Source of the DNA: Curtobacterium sp. MCLR17_032
Lineage (GTDB): Bacteria; Actinomycetota; Actinomycetes; Actinomycetales; Microbacteriaceae
DNA: 64,000 nt
NCBI RefSeq assembly: GCF_003234795.2
Contig: NZ_CP126268.1
Coordinates: 1,116,001 to 1,180,000 of the forward strand
Reading direction: 5' to 3'
Position numbers and translations under genes: made by a program. The notes beneath the pieces are model-generated. The model saw only the letters and a list, made by a program, of their open reading frames with translations. It did not search any database and was not told where the DNA came from. The first letter of the stretch is position 1; every line of letters starts with the position of its first letter. Below are positions 1 through 10,348 of the stretch, piece by piece.

Positions 1-148
1 CGACAACTGGTTCTCGGCGCAGGAAGCCCTGGAGTACGGCTTCGTCGACCACCTCCGCGCCTCGTCCGCCGAGGTCGTCGGTGGTGGCGGAACCGTCAAC
101 GACGGCGAGACGCAGACCCCTGCGGCCGAGCCCGACGCCCAGTCCTGA
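1..148 (+). CDS. clpP1: ATP-dependent Clp protease proteolytic subunit, C-terminal end (partial)
   Basis: The window opens inside a gene whose last 48 residues read in frame from base 2 to a TGA at 146-148. The segment contains the ClpP C-terminal signature [12 protein letters not shown], which matches the equivalent [12 protein letters not shown] of the complete ClpP just downstream. It therefore encodes the first of two tandem ClpP paralogues. In Actinobacteria, ClpP1 and ClpP2 form a mixed two-ring tetradecamer that degrades substrates unfolded by ClpX or ClpC. The tail after the signature is Gly-, Thr- and acid-rich and likely unstructured. Only 26 nt separate it from the next gene, so the two are co-transcribed. 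Confidence 0.9.
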   Translation, partial: DNWFSAQEALEYGFVDHLRASSAEVVGGGGTVNDGETQTPAAEPDAQS

Positions 149-174
149 TCACCACCGAAGAAAAGGAAACGAGA

Positions 175-834
175 ATGCATCTCCCCATGCTCGGTGGCGC
201 GCAGAACGTCCCGGCCCCCTCTGATCGGTACATCCTCCCGAGCTTCGAAGAGCGCACGGCCTACGGCTACAAGCGTCAGGACCCGTACGCGAAGCTCTTC
301 GAGGACCGCATCGTGTTCCTCGGCGTGCAGGTCGACGACGCGTCCGCGGACGACGTCATGGCCCAGCTGCTCGTGCTCGAGTCGATGGACCCCGACCGCG
401 ACATCGTGATGTACATCAACTCGCCCGGTGGCTCGTTCACCGCGATGACGGCGATCTACGACACGATGCAGTACATCCGTCCGCAGATCCAGACGGTCTG
501 CCTCGGTCAGGCGGCCTCGGCCGCGTCGGTGCTCCTGGCCGGCGGCACGCCGGGCAAGCGCCTGGCGCTCCCGAACGCCCGTGTGCTCATCCACCAGCCT
601 GCCGTCCAGCAGGGTGGTGGCCAGGCGTCCGACATCGAGATCCAGGCAGCGGAGATCCTCCGTATGCGCACCTGGCTCGAGGAGACGCTGTCGAAGCACT
701 CGAACAAGACGCCGGCCGAGATCAACCACGACATCGAGCGCGACAAGATCATGTCCGCGCAGGAAGCCGTGGAGTACGGCCTGATCGACCAGGTCCTCAC
801 CAGCCGCAAGAACCTCCCCGCGCTCGTCAAGTAG
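175..834 (+). CDS. clpP2: ATP-dependent Clp protease proteolytic subunit 2
   Basis: A 219-residue serine peptidase of the ClpP family, the usual length. The triad is visible: Ser115 in GQAAS, His140 in IHQP and probably Asp190 in the ERDKIMSA segment. The oxyanion-side loop YINSPGGS is intact. It assembles with the upstream ClpP1 into the cytoplasmic protease chamber, and the ATPase partner ClpX is encoded at 2679. The ATG at 175 is preceded by an AAAGGAAA ribosome-binding site at about 161-169. A strong hairpin terminator follows directly. Clp genes are often stress-controlled in Actinobacteria (ClgR), but the promoter lies outside the window. Confidence 0.97.
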   Translation: MHLPMLGGAQNVPAPSDRYILPSFEERTAYGYKRQDPYAKLFEDRIVFLGVQVDDASADDVMAQLLVLESMDPDRDIVMYINSPGGSFTAMTAIYDTMQYIRPQIQTVCLGQAASAASVLLAGGTPGKRLALPNARVLIHQPAVQQGGGQASDIEIQAAEILRMRTWLEETLSKHSNKTPAEINHDIERDKIMSAQEAVEYGLIDQVLTSRKNLPALVK

Positions 835-842
835 CGCTCGGT

Positions 843-885
843 ACGACGACGGCCCCGCACCTCATCGGTGCGGGGCCGTCGTCGT
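843..885. terminator. Hairpin terminator after clpP2
   Basis: A perfect 19-bp stem (843-861 with 867-885) with a 5-nt loop follows clpP2 by 8 nt. The core is GGCCCCGCACC. It has no T-run, so it may work in both directions for clpP2 and for the convergent copC. Confidence 0.85.
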
Positions 886-939
886 TCCGGGGCTCGGGGT
901 CGTCATCGGGGAGCGGACCCGCCACGCCCGCATGCGTCT

Positions 940-1002
940 CGCCGAGTGGTCACGAACGGTCGCTCTGGCGAGGCCAGTCCGACGATTCGTGACCGCTCGG
1001 CG
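940..1002. repeat. Long imperfect palindrome in the clpP2/copC convergent junction
   Basis: The arms 940-956 and 986-1002 pair over 17 positions (one G-T). An inner hairpin (CTGGC, loop GAG, GCCAG, 965-977) sits inside. The structure stands apart from the terminator at 843-885. It may be a second terminator for copC or a mobile palindromic element. Confidence 0.6.
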
Positions 1003-1066
1003 GAGGTGAGCGGGGTGTCCCGACCGGTCGGGACGACGCCGGCGGACGTGTCGGCGCGCGTGCCGG

Positions 1067-1744
1067 TCAGTCCTCGTCGGCGTCGTCAGCGGCGGGCGCC
1101 GGGCGACGACGGACGAGCAGCAGGACCGCGACGACGGCGGCCACGACGACGAGCCCGCCGGCACCGATCCACAGTGCGTCGGACGTCGTCGACGCCGAGG
1201 TGCCGGACTCCGTGCCCGTCGTGCTCGCCGCGGCGGTCGAACCGTTGCCCGCGGTGGCACAGGTCGGCGGCTTGGTGGTGCCGGTGGCGGGGGTGAAGCC
1301 CGCCGGGGCCTTCCACGTGAAGTCGTACGAGTCCGAGACGGTGTGCCCGTCGGCCGAGATGATCTGCCACTCGGCCTGGTACTTGCCGGACTTGCCGAGC
1401 GCGGCCGCGGTGGACATCGTCGGGCCCTCGACGTCGACGCAGCCGTTCTCGAAGTACCGGCCGTCCGGACCCACGATGCGGAACGCGAACCCGGAGTCGG
1501 TGTCGCCGATGTCGAGCAGGCGGTCGTTCGTGGTGATCGCGAACGTCTTGGGCAGTTCGGTCAGCGTGCTGTTCGACGCCGGGGTGGCCGCGATGACGTA
1601 GTTGTGCGCGCTGGCCGGGGCCGCGAGGCCGAGCACCGCACCACCCACGAGCGCGAGGGCGGCGAGCGTCCGGGCACCGAGCCTCCCGGCCCGGACCCGG
1701 CGGCGCACCGCCGGACGCGTGCCCGGCCGCTCGCCCGTCGTCAC
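1067..1744 (-). CDS. CopC-domain copper-binding protein, membrane anchored
   Basis: A 225-residue exported protein. A twin-arginine-rich, hydrophobic leader (about residues 20-46) ends in PASA, so the mature protein would begin at His47, as expected of CopC proteins that bind Cu(II) through the free N-terminal His. The SADGHTVSDSYDFTW segment matches the second CopC metal motif (DGH). A Ser/Thr-rich linker leads to a C-terminal transmembrane helix and a basic, then acidic, tail. The GTG start overlaps the ycnI stop by 4 nt (GTGA), implying translational coupling. No CopD importer domain is fused or adjacent, unlike Bacillus YcnJ. Confidence 0.85.
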   Translation of the reverse strand: MTTGERPGTRPAVRRRVRAGRLGARTLAALALVGGAVLGLAAPASAHNYVIAATPASNSTLTELPKTFAITTNDRLLDIGDTDSGFAFRIVGPDGRYFENGCVDVEGPTMSTAAALGKSGKYQAEWQIISADGHTVSDSYDFTWKAPAGFTPATGTTKPPTCATAGNGSTAAASTTGTESGTSASTTSDALWIGAGGLVVVAAVVAVLLLVRRRPAPAADDADED

Positions 1745-2493
1745 TTGCTGGTGCCGCGTCGGCGCGTGGCGGCGACCGAGACGACCAGCGCGACGGCGCC
1801 CAGGAGCAGACCGCCGAGGCCGAGGAAGCGGCCGACCAGGTCCGGGTCCGCCGGGACGGAGGTGGACGAGCTGGAGGCCGTGGTCGCGGTGGCCTCGTCG
1901 GACTCGGTCGACGCGGTGGTGCCGTGCTCGTCGTCGCCTGCGGCCGCGGCGGTCAGCGTGATGGTCGGCGCAGGGTGCTCCGGCTCGGCCTGCCCGGCCT
2001 TGGTGGCCTGGTCCCACTCGGTGGAGCCCTTCTCGCAGGTCTGCGTGACGGGCATCGACACCGTGTCGCCGGCCTTGCCGTCGGGCAGGGAGAACGAGAG
2101 CGAGAAGGTGTCGCGCTCGTCGGCGGGGAGCGGGGTCTTCGCGGTGTACGTGACGCTGGTGACGCGCTCGGCGGCGGCTTCGGCCTCGTCCTCGTCGGAA
2201 CCGGCGGCGGAGCTCGGGGCCGTGTAGGGCTCGGTGGCCTTCGTGATGGTCCAGTTCGGGTTCACGGTCGGCGTGACCTCGATCACGGACTCGGGAACGT
2301 GGAACTGGAGCTTCGTGGTGGGGGAGCCGTCGCAGCCGTGCGGCACGGAGAACGTGACGGTGGTGTACGAGTTGACGGCGGTCGACGACGCTTCGGCCTC
2401 GACGTGGGCGCTGGCCGAGGCCGCGGTGCCGAGGACGATGGCGGCGGCGACGCCGAGGGTCACGACACCGCCGGTGGCGAGGCGCTTCTGCAT
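1741..2493 (-). CDS. ycnI: YcnI-like (DUF1775) secreted copper-binding protein
   Basis: A 250-residue protein with a Sec signal peptide ending ASASA, so the mature chain starts at His30 followed by VEAE. Family knowledge: YcnI binds Cu(II) in a mono-histidine brace using the N-terminal His and a nearby Glu, and both are present here. A tryptophan is conserved in NPNWTITK. The DUF1775 beta-sandwich covers about residues 30-175. A low-complexity Ser/Thr/Ala linker, a transmembrane helix and the basic tail TRRRGTSK anchor it in the membrane. Together with the coupled CopC it likely handles extracytoplasmic copper. An operator-like palindrome lies 18 nt upstream of the start. Confidence 0.9.
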   Translation of the reverse strand: MQKRLATGGVVTLGVAAAIVLGTAASASAHVEAEASSTAVNSYTTVTFSVPHGCDGSPTTKLQFHVPESVIEVTPTVNPNWTITKATEPYTAPSSAAGSDEDEAEAAAERVTSVTYTAKTPLPADERDTFSLSFSLPDGKAGDTVSMPVTQTCEKGSTEWDQATKAGQAEPEHPAPTITLTAAAAGDDEHGTTASTESDEATATTASSSSTSVPADPDLVGRFLGLGGLLLGAVALVVSVAATRRRGTSK

Positions 2494-2510
2494 GGTTCCT
2501 CCAGGAGCCG

Positions 2511-2531
2511 TTCTCTACAACTTGTAGAGAA
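2511..2531. promoter_or_regulatory. Perfect palindromic operator upstream of ycnI-copC
   Basis: TTCTCTACAA is followed by a single C and then its exact reverse complement. The TACA...TGTA core is reminiscent of CopY/BlaI-type operators, though here the half-sites are 3 nt apart rather than 2. It lies just before the ribosome-binding region of ycnI, so a bound repressor would block transcription or initiation. No regulator gene is adjacent. Confidence 0.75.
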
Positions 2532-2678
2532 ACGCCCCTCACGCTACCAGGCCGACCACGCCCTGGGCGAACGCGGCCGGGGGTCCCCGACTGTGTCCCT
2601 GGTTGCGGTTAGGCTCGGTCCCACGACGACCTCGTGGACCGCACTGGCGGTGCACGTCGACCAGGGAAGGCCGAGAGC

Positions 2679-3959
<1,281 letters not shown>

Positions 3960-3999
3960 TCGAACGCACCCCGAACGCACAGCGCAACCCGAACGAACG

Positions 4000-4028
4000 A
4001 GCGCGCCCCGTCCTCGACGGGGCGCGCT
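4000..4028. terminator. Terminator between clpX and the M3 peptidase gene
   Basis: A 13-bp perfect stem (4000-4012 with 4016-4028) closes a 3-nt loop, flanked by further pairing of CGCAAC with GTTGCG. It serves two convergent genes. Confidence 0.8.
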
Positions 4029-4058
4029 GTTGCGTTCGGGGTCGTGGGGCCCGGGCGG

Positions 4059-6086
4059 CTACTCCAGGCCGCGGCGACGCAGCAGCGGTCCGACCTCGGC
4101 GTCGCGGCCGCGGAACTCACGGTAGGCCTCGAGCGGGTCCTTCGCGCCGCCGACGCCGAGCACCAGCCGCGCGAAGCGTCCACCGGCCTCGCGGGACAGT
4201 CCGCCGTGCTCGCGGAACCACTCCACGGTGTCGGCGTCGAGCACCTCGCTCCAGATGTACCCGTAGTAGCCGGCGTCGTACCCGCCGGAGAACGTGTGCG
4301 CGAAGTACGTCGACGAGTAGCGGGGCGGGACGGCCGGGGCGTCGATGCCGGCGGCGACCAGGGCCTCCCGTTCGAACGCCTCGACGTCGGTGACCGCAGC
4401 GGCCTCGGCGGCGGTGAGTCGGTGCCAGGCCTGGTCGAGCAGCGCGGCGGCGAGGTACTCGGTCGTGCCGAACCCCTCGTTGAACCCCTCGGAGTCGCTG
4501 AGCCCCAGGACGAGCTCGGGCGGCATCGACGCACCGGTCTCGTGGTGCTTGGCGTAGTTCGCCAGGACCGACGGCCACGTGACCCACATCTCGTTCACCT
4601 GCGACGGGAACTCGACGAAGTCGCGCTCGACGTTCGTGCCGGAGAACCGCGGGTACGTCGTCCGGGCGATCAGCCCGTGCAGGGCGTGGCCGAACTCGTG
4701 GAACAGGGTCTCGACCTCGTCCTGCGTCAGCAGGGTGGGCGAGCCGGCCGCGGGCTTCGGGACGTTGAGGTTGTTCACGACGACGGGCAGTGTGCCGAGC
4801 AGGTGCGACTGCTCGACGACGGGGTTCATCCACGCGCCACCGCGCTTGCCGTCGCGCGTGTACAGGTCGAGCAGGTAGAGCCCGACCGGGGCTTCCTGCT
4901 CGTCGACGACCTCGAAGACGCGGACCTCGTCGTTGTAGCCGTGCAGGTCCGGGCGCTCGGTGAACCGCAGGCCGTAGAGGGCGCCCGCCGCGTGGAAGAC
5001 GCCGTCGCGCAGGACCCGGTCGGCCTCCAGGTACGGGCGGAGCGCGCTGCTGTCCGCGGCGAACTGTGATCCGCGGAGGACCTCGGTGGCGTACGCCCAG
5101 TCCCAGGACTCGACCTCGTACCCGACGGTGCGGGAGCGTGCCTCGCGTTCGTCGCGGGCGTTCCCGACGGCGGCGGTGACCAGGGAGGACAGGAGGCCCG
5201 CCACGGCTTCCGGGGTCCGTGCGGTCTCGTCCGCGGTGACGACCGACGCGTGGTCGCGGAAGCCCAGCAGTTCGGCACGCTCGGCGCGGAGGCGGACGAT
5301 GCGCAGCAGGACGTTCCGGTTGTCGAAGGCGTTGCCACGACGGCCGCGCGAGAGCGAGGCTTCCATGATCCGCTGGCGCAGGCCACGGTCGGTGAGCGTC
5401 GCGAGCCACGGGTGTCCGGTGTAGAGCGGCAGGGTGACGAGCCAGCCGTCGAGACCACGGTCGGCGGCTGCACCAGCGGCGGCGGACTTCGCGCCGTCGT
5501 CGAGGCCGGCGAGTTCGGACACGTCGGTGACGTGCACCGCGGCGTCGTTGGTGTCCTCGAGCAGGTTCCGCTCGAAGGTCGTCGTGAGGGTCGACAGCTC
5601 CTGGTTGATCGCGGTCAGGCGTTCCTTGCCCGCGTCGTCGAGTCCGGCGCCGGCGAGGGTCATCTCGGTCAGCGTGCGTTCGGCGAGGCGGCGGTCCTCC
5701 TCCGAGCGGCCGGCGGTCGCATCGAGGGCGTCGTGCACGGCACGGACCCGTGCGTACAGGCGCCCGTCCAGGACGATGGCGTCGCGGTGGGCGGCGAGGA
5801 GCGGGGACAGCTCGGCCTCGAGGTCGCGCAGCTCGTCGGTGGAGTCGGCCGAGGTGACGGTGGAGAAGACCATCTCGACCCGCTGGAGCAGCTGCCCGGC
5901 ACGTTCGAGCGCGACCAGGGTGTTCTCGAAGGTCGGCGGTTCCGGGTCGGTGGCGATCGCCTCGACCTCGGCACGGTGTTCGGCCATGCCCGCGTCGAAG
6001 GCCGGCCGGTAGTGCTCGGTCCGGACGTCGTCGAACGGGGGGAGGGCGTAGGGGAGGGTGCTCGGTCCATCGAACGGAGTGGCCAT
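4059..6086 (-). CDS. dcp: M3-family zinc metallopeptidase (peptidyl-dipeptidase Dcp / oligopeptidase A type)
   Basis: A 675-residue cytoplasmic peptidase matching the full length of the thimet-oligopeptidase family. The zinc motif HEFGH is at residues 463-467 in the context TLFHEFGHALHG. The helical N-terminal half and the C-terminal substrate-binding segment (SSTYFAHTFSGGYDAGYYGY) are typical of Dcp/OpdA. It has no signal peptide, so it probably acts on peptides in the cytosol, including products of proteolysis. It is monocistronic, converging on clpX. The choice between Dcp and OpdA specificity cannot be made from sequence reading alone. Confidence 0.92.
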   Translation of the reverse strand: MATPFDGPSTLPYALPPFDDVRTEHYRPAFDAGMAEHRAEVEAIATDPEPPTFENTLVALERAGQLLQRVEMVFSTVTSADSTDELRDLEAELSPLLAAHRDAIVLDGRLYARVRAVHDALDATAGRSEEDRRLAERTLTEMTLAGAGLDDAGKERLTAINQELSTLTTTFERNLLEDTNDAAVHVTDVSELAGLDDGAKSAAAGAAADRGLDGWLVTLPLYTGHPWLATLTDRGLRQRIMEASLSRGRRGNAFDNRNVLLRIVRLRAERAELLGFRDHASVVTADETARTPEAVAGLLSSLVTAAVGNARDEREARSRTVGYEVESWDWAYATEVLRGSQFAADSSALRPYLEADRVLRDGVFHAAGALYGLRFTERPDLHGYNDEVRVFEVVDEQEAPVGLYLLDLYTRDGKRGGAWMNPVVEQSHLLGTLPVVVNNLNVPKPAAGSPTLLTQDEVETLFHEFGHALHGLIARTTYPRFSGTNVERDFVEFPSQVNEMWVTWPSVLANYAKHHETGASMPPELVLGLSDSEGFNEGFGTTEYLAAALLDQAWHRLTAAEAAAVTDVEAFEREALVAAGIDAPAVPPRYSSTYFAHTFSGGYDAGYYGYIWSEVLDADTVEWFREHGGLSREAGGRFARLVLGVGGAKDPLEAYREFRGRDAEVGPLLRRRGLE

Positions 6087-6187
6087 CGCCCCAACCTAGC
6101 GATGCGAGCGGCGGGCGGGTGACCGGACCGGCAGCGGGCGGGTGCCCGAACCGGTGCCGGGTCCGCCGGGCGCCGGGTCCGCCGGCC

Positions 6188-6775
6188 TCAGTGCGTCGCG
6201 GCGTCGATCAGCACGGCAGCCGCTCGGCGGGCGTGCACGGCCGCCTCGGTCGTCCCCGCGATGGCCGCGGTGGTCTGGGCCCCTTCGGCCAGCAGCGCGA
6301 GCTGTGCTGCGAGCTCCTCGGCGCGTTCGGCGTCCGGGACGGCCTGCGCCGTGATCCCGGCGACGAAGCGCTGGAACGAGTCCTTGTGCGCGCGGGCGAT
6401 CTCGGCGATGGCGGGGGAGGTCGCGCCGAGCTCCCCGAACGCGTTGATGAAGCCGCAGCCGCGGAAGGTCTCGTCCCCGAACCAGGACTCGAGGAAGTCG
6501 TAGACGGCGAGCAGTTGCGCACGAGGGCCGTCGGCGGCGTCGACCGCGGCCCGGATGCCCTGCTCCCAGAAGTCGTGACGGCCGGCGAGGACGGCGGCGA
6601 TGAGCTGCTCCTTGCCGGGGAACGCGGCGTAGAGCTTCTTCAGCGAGACTCCGGCGGTGGAGCGGATCTCGTCCATGCCGACCGCCTGGATGCCGCGCGT
6701 GTAGAAGAGCGCGTCCGCGGTCTCGACGATCCGTGCTGCCGTCTCGGGTTCGACCGTGCTCGTCGCCATGTCCAT
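6188..6775 (-). CDS. TetR-family transcriptional regulator
   Basis: A 195-residue repressor with an N-terminal helix-turn-helix (about residues 14-60: RIVETADALFYTRGIQAVGMDEI then AGVSLKKLYAAFPGKEQLI). A ligand-binding helical domain follows and contains one Cys in RGCGF. It is divergent from the alpha/beta hydrolase at 6903, and two copies of a near-palindrome lie between them. The simplest reading is autorepression plus control of the hydrolase. An alternative ATG two codons in (6769) is possible. Confidence 0.92.
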   Translation of the reverse strand: MDMATSTVEPETAARIVETADALFYTRGIQAVGMDEIRSTAGVSLKKLYAAFPGKEQLIAAVLAGRHDFWEQGIRAAVDAADGPRAQLLAVYDFLESWFGDETFRGCGFINAFGELGATSPAIAEIARAHKDSFQRFVAGITAQAVPDAERAEELAAQLALLAEGAQTTAAIAGTTEAAVHARRAAAVLIDAATH

Positions 6776-6814
6776 GCTCCGTCCACTCGGTGTCCACGAC
6801 GACGGGGTTGCGTC

Positions 6815-6830
6815 GGGAACGATCGTTCTC
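6815..6830. promoter_or_regulatory. TetR operator copy A
   Basis: GGGAACGATCGTTCTC contains the perfect 12-bp palindrome GAACGATCGTTC. It matches copy B at 14 of 16 positions, with centres 36 bp apart. It lies closest to the tetR start. Confidence 0.75.
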
Positions 6831-6833
6831 TAG

Positions 6834-7742
<909 letters not shown>

Positions 7743-7785
7743 TCCCTCGGCGATCCCGGTCCGGCGTCCGCGCCTGACCGGCTCC

Positions 7786-7832
7786 GGAACCGGCCTGGTG
7801 CCGCGGTGGTCCCGCGACGCCAGGCCGGTTCC
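7786..7832. terminator. Terminator after the hydrolase gene
   Basis: Thirteen-base arms GGAACCGGCCTGG and its complement (7786-7798, 7820-7832) enclose a second small stem (CGCGG with CCGCG). Positioned between convergent genes. Confidence 0.8.
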
Positions 7833-7879
7833 GTCCGTTGATCTCCGGACGGGAGGCCCGGGTCGGCCCCGCCAGGTTG

Positions 7880-7923
7880 CCCGGCTCGCGCGGTCCGCGC
7901 GCCCGGCTCGCGCGGTCAGCGCG
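7880..7923. repeat. 22-bp tandem duplication across the CBM2-FN3 stop codon
   Basis: Two 22-bp copies (7880-7901 and 7902-7923) differ at one base. The gene-proximal copy holds the real stop (TGA, complement at 7916-7918); in the distal copy the same triplet reads GGA. Confidence 0.8.
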
Positions 7924-8944
7924 CGGTGGTGAACGCGACCCGGTCGGAGGTCGTCTCGTGACCGGACCGGTCGTACGCCAGGACGGCGACCTCGTAGTCG
8001 GTACCTGCGGTGAGGCGGTCGACGATGACCGACGCCTGGCGCGGGTTGCCGATGACGTGGGCGCGGATGAGCTCGCCGTCCTGGAAGAGCAGGACCTGGT
8101 GGCCGAGCAACTCGGGCGTGACCGGCGAGTTCCAGTTGACGATGACGCGGTCGGACTGCTCGGTGTTCACGTGGACGTCCGCCGGGGTGGCGGGCCCGGC
8201 GACCGACGGGTCGGCGGCCGTGGTGAACGAGACGGCTTCGGCGGCGCTGACGTTGTCGTCCGAGTCCCGAGCGGTGACGACGATCTCGTAGTCGCGGTCC
8301 GGGTCGAGGCGGTCGACGACCTGGCTCGTGCGGTGGGCGCCGGGTACGGGGTACTCGCGGATCACGTCGCCGTCGCGCAGGAGCGTCACGGTGTACAGGA
8401 TGCCGGGGCCGTCGTCGGTGCTCGGGGTCCAGTTGACGGTCACCCGGTCGTGTGCGACGTCGGTGACGTGGACGTCGCCCGGCGTGGTCGGTGCCTGACC
8501 CTGGTCCTCGGCCGCCGAGCAGCCGCCGACCGCGGCGCCACCGAGGTCGCAGCCCTGGACGGTGAGGGCGCTCGACCCGTCACCGGCGATGCCGAACGAG
8601 ACGTACTCGCTCATGCCCGCTGCCAGTGCGCCGTTCTTCGGCGTGAGCGTCACGCGGTCGCCGTCGACCTGTGCGTCCACGTTCCAGTCGGAGTGGTTCT
8701 CGAACGACCCGTTCGGCACCGAGAACGTCAGCTCCCAGTCCGACGCACCCGCGGTCGGGTTCGTGATGACGAACTGACCGCTGCTGTAGTGCTGGCTGCC
8801 GTCCCACATCTGGAGCTGGCCTGCGGTGCCGGTCGCGGCCTCCTGGGTCGGTGCGGCCGAGGCGACGGACGGGGCGAGCAGCGTGCACCCGATCATCGCG
8901 GCGGTCATCGCGGCGGTGGCGAGGGTGGAGGAGCGGAGGGACAT
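7916..8944 (-). CDS. Secreted CBM2-like plus tandem fibronectin type III protein
   Basis: A 342-residue exported protein: signal peptide (about 1-31, ending ASAAP), a CBM2-like beta-sandwich (about 42-142, with WELTFSVPNG and a Cys132/Cys142 pair), then two FN3 modules (about 153-240 and 246-340). There is no catalytic domain and no anchor, so it is a secreted binding or matrix protein. The CBM2-like module resembles that of the M60 peptidase at 11082, including the Cys spacing and the preceding GIAGDGS/GMTGDGS turn. It is divergent from the two-component system and has two palindromic sites upstream. ATG at 8942-8944 with GAAAGG about 7 nt before it. Confidence 0.88.
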   Translation of the reverse strand: MSLRSSTLATAAMTAAMIGCTLLAPSVASAAPTQEAATGTAGQLQMWDGSQHYSSGQFVITNPTAGASDWELTFSVPNGSFENHSDWNVDAQVDGDRVTLTPKNGALAAGMSEYVSFGIAGDGSSALTVQGCDLGGAAVGGCSAAEDQGQAPTTPGDVHVTDVAHDRVTVNWTPSTDDGPGILYTVTLLRDGDVIREYPVPGAHRTSQVVDRLDPDRDYEIVVTARDSDDNVSAAEAVSFTTAADPSVAGPATPADVHVNTEQSDRVIVNWNSPVTPELLGHQVLLFQDGELIRAHVIGNPRQASVIVDRLTAGTDYEVAVLAYDRSGHETTSDRVAFTTAR

Positions 8945-8968
8945 CAGGATGCCTTTCGGAGGGGAACG

Positions 8969-9001
8969 TCCGCCGGAGCGGATCGTGTCCGCCGGTGCGG
9001 A
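8969..9001. promoter_or_regulatory. Twin TCCGC-N4-GCGGA palindromes before the CBM2-FN3 gene
   Basis: TCCGCCGGAGCGGA (8969-8982) and TCCGCCGGTGCGGA (8988-9001) are two copies of an inverted repeat, 19 bp apart start to start, so on similar helix faces. They sit 24-57 nt upstream of the CBM2-FN3 start. They are candidate sites for the neighbouring NarL-type regulator; no direct evidence. Confidence 0.6.
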
Positions 9002-9103
9002 CGTCGACCATCGTGCAGCGTGCCCGGGCCGGCGGGGCGTCTCCGGAAGTCGACAGGAAACCATCGCTGCTGCTTGGTCTACACTCGATACGTGATATCC
9101 AAC

Positions 9104-10348
9104 ATGTCGACTGATGCGACGATCGATCGTCCGTTCCGCCCGCTCGAACGACTCGTCGAGACGCCGTCGGACCGCCTCCGTCGGATCGCGCGCATCGGCG
9201 CCGTCGTCCTGCCGGTGGCCGTCACCGGCTACAGCGTCTGGTACGACGCCCTCGCGGCTCAGGCTGCGCCGGACCTCCTGCAGGTGCTCGTGTTCGTCAT
9301 CGGCGGGCTGTCGCTGTACGCCGTGCACCGCTGGCCGCTGCTGCCGACGGCAGTGGCCCCGATCGTCTGGGCGATGACGGGCTCGTGCTCGTTCGTCGTC
9401 GTCATGAGCGCCGTGGTCGCCGCGCGCCGGGGACGCGGCTGGTGGGTCGTCCTCGGCGTCTTCACCGTCCTGCACCCCCTCGGGCTGGTGCCGGACCCGT
9501 GCATGTTCCGGGCCGGCCACGTCGCGGTCCCCGCCGAGTCCGCGCCCCTCGTCGCCGTCGTGCTCCCCGCCCTGGTGGGTGGCGCCGTCGGTGAGGCGCG
9601 TCGGGTGGTCGGCGCCCGGGAGGAACGGCTCCGGCTGCAGGCCGCCGCCGCAGCCGCGCGGGCGGCCGACGTCGTTGCGCAGGAGCGGCTCCGCCTCAGC
9701 CGCGACCTGCACGACGTCGTGGGACAGGGGGTGAGCCGGATGACGCTCCACGCCACGGCGCTCGCTGCCCAGAGCGATGACGAAGCGACCCGTCGTCTCG
9801 CCACCCGCATCGCCGACAGCGGCGCCGGTCTGCTCGAGGACCTGCACTTCGTCGTCGGTCTGCTCCGGAACACCGAGGCGCAGTCAGGCACCCGCCAGCC
9901 CGCGGTGCCTGATGCCGCCACCCTCGCGACACCGTCCTGGCAGGAGTCCTTCGACGCGGCGCTCGAGGACGGTCAGGACGTCGTCCGCCGGGGACCCGCC
10001 GCCGGACCGCTCGCCCGGACCGCGGGGCTCGACACCCGGTGCGCCGCGGTCCTCGACGCGGTCGCCGCCGAGGCCCTGCACAACGCACGGAAGCACGCTC
10101 CGGGCAGCATGGTCGAGGTCACCGCAGCCCTGCTGCCGGACCGCCTGGAGGTGACCTTCCGGAACGCCGTCCCGTCGCGCTCCGATGCGGCCGGCGTCGC
10201 AGCGCGCGGCGGGCTCCCCGACGCCCGCCGGACCGGGGGCCACGGGCTGGCGGTCGCCGCCGAACGCGCGGCCGAGGTCGGCGGTCTCCTCCGACACATC
10301 CGGACGCCGGACGGCCGCTTCCGTCTCGACCTCGAGCTGCCCCGATGA
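9104..10348 (+). CDS. Sensor histidine kinase, NarL/DesK type
   Basis: A 414-residue kinase. About five to six hydrophobic segments (31-165) form the sensor, with almost no extracellular domain. A coiled-coil, Ala/Arg-rich linker leads to the HisKA_3 dimerisation motif LSRDLHDVVGQG, with phospho-acceptor His203. A C-terminal HATPase (GGHGLAVAAERAAEVGG) ends the protein. The start is uncertain: ATG 9104 and in-frame GTG 9092 both lack a ribosome-binding site, while TACACT at 9080-9085 places a leaderless start near 9092. The stop overlaps the response regulator start by 4 nt. The flanking secreted CBM2 proteins suggest it controls extracellular binding and proteolysis. Confidence 0.9.
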   Translation: MSTDATIDRPFRPLERLVETPSDRLRRIARIGAVVLPVAVTGYSVWYDALAAQAAPDLLQVLVFVIGGLSLYAVHRWPLLPTAVAPIVWAMTGSCSFVVVMSAVVAARRGRGWWVVLGVFTVLHPLGLVPDPCMFRAGHVAVPAESAPLVAVVLPALVGGAVGEARRVVGAREERLRLQAAAAAARAADVVAQERLRLSRDLHDVVGQGVSRMTLHATALAAQSDDEATRRLATRIADSGAGLLEDLHFVVGLLRNTEAQSGTRQPAVPDAATLATPSWQESFDAALEDGQDVVRRGPAAGPLARTAGLDTRCAAVLDAVAAEALHNARKHAPGSMVEVTAALLPDRLEVTFRNAVPSRSDAAGVAARGGLPDARRTGGHGLAVAAERAAEVGGLLRHIRTPDGRFRLDLELPR

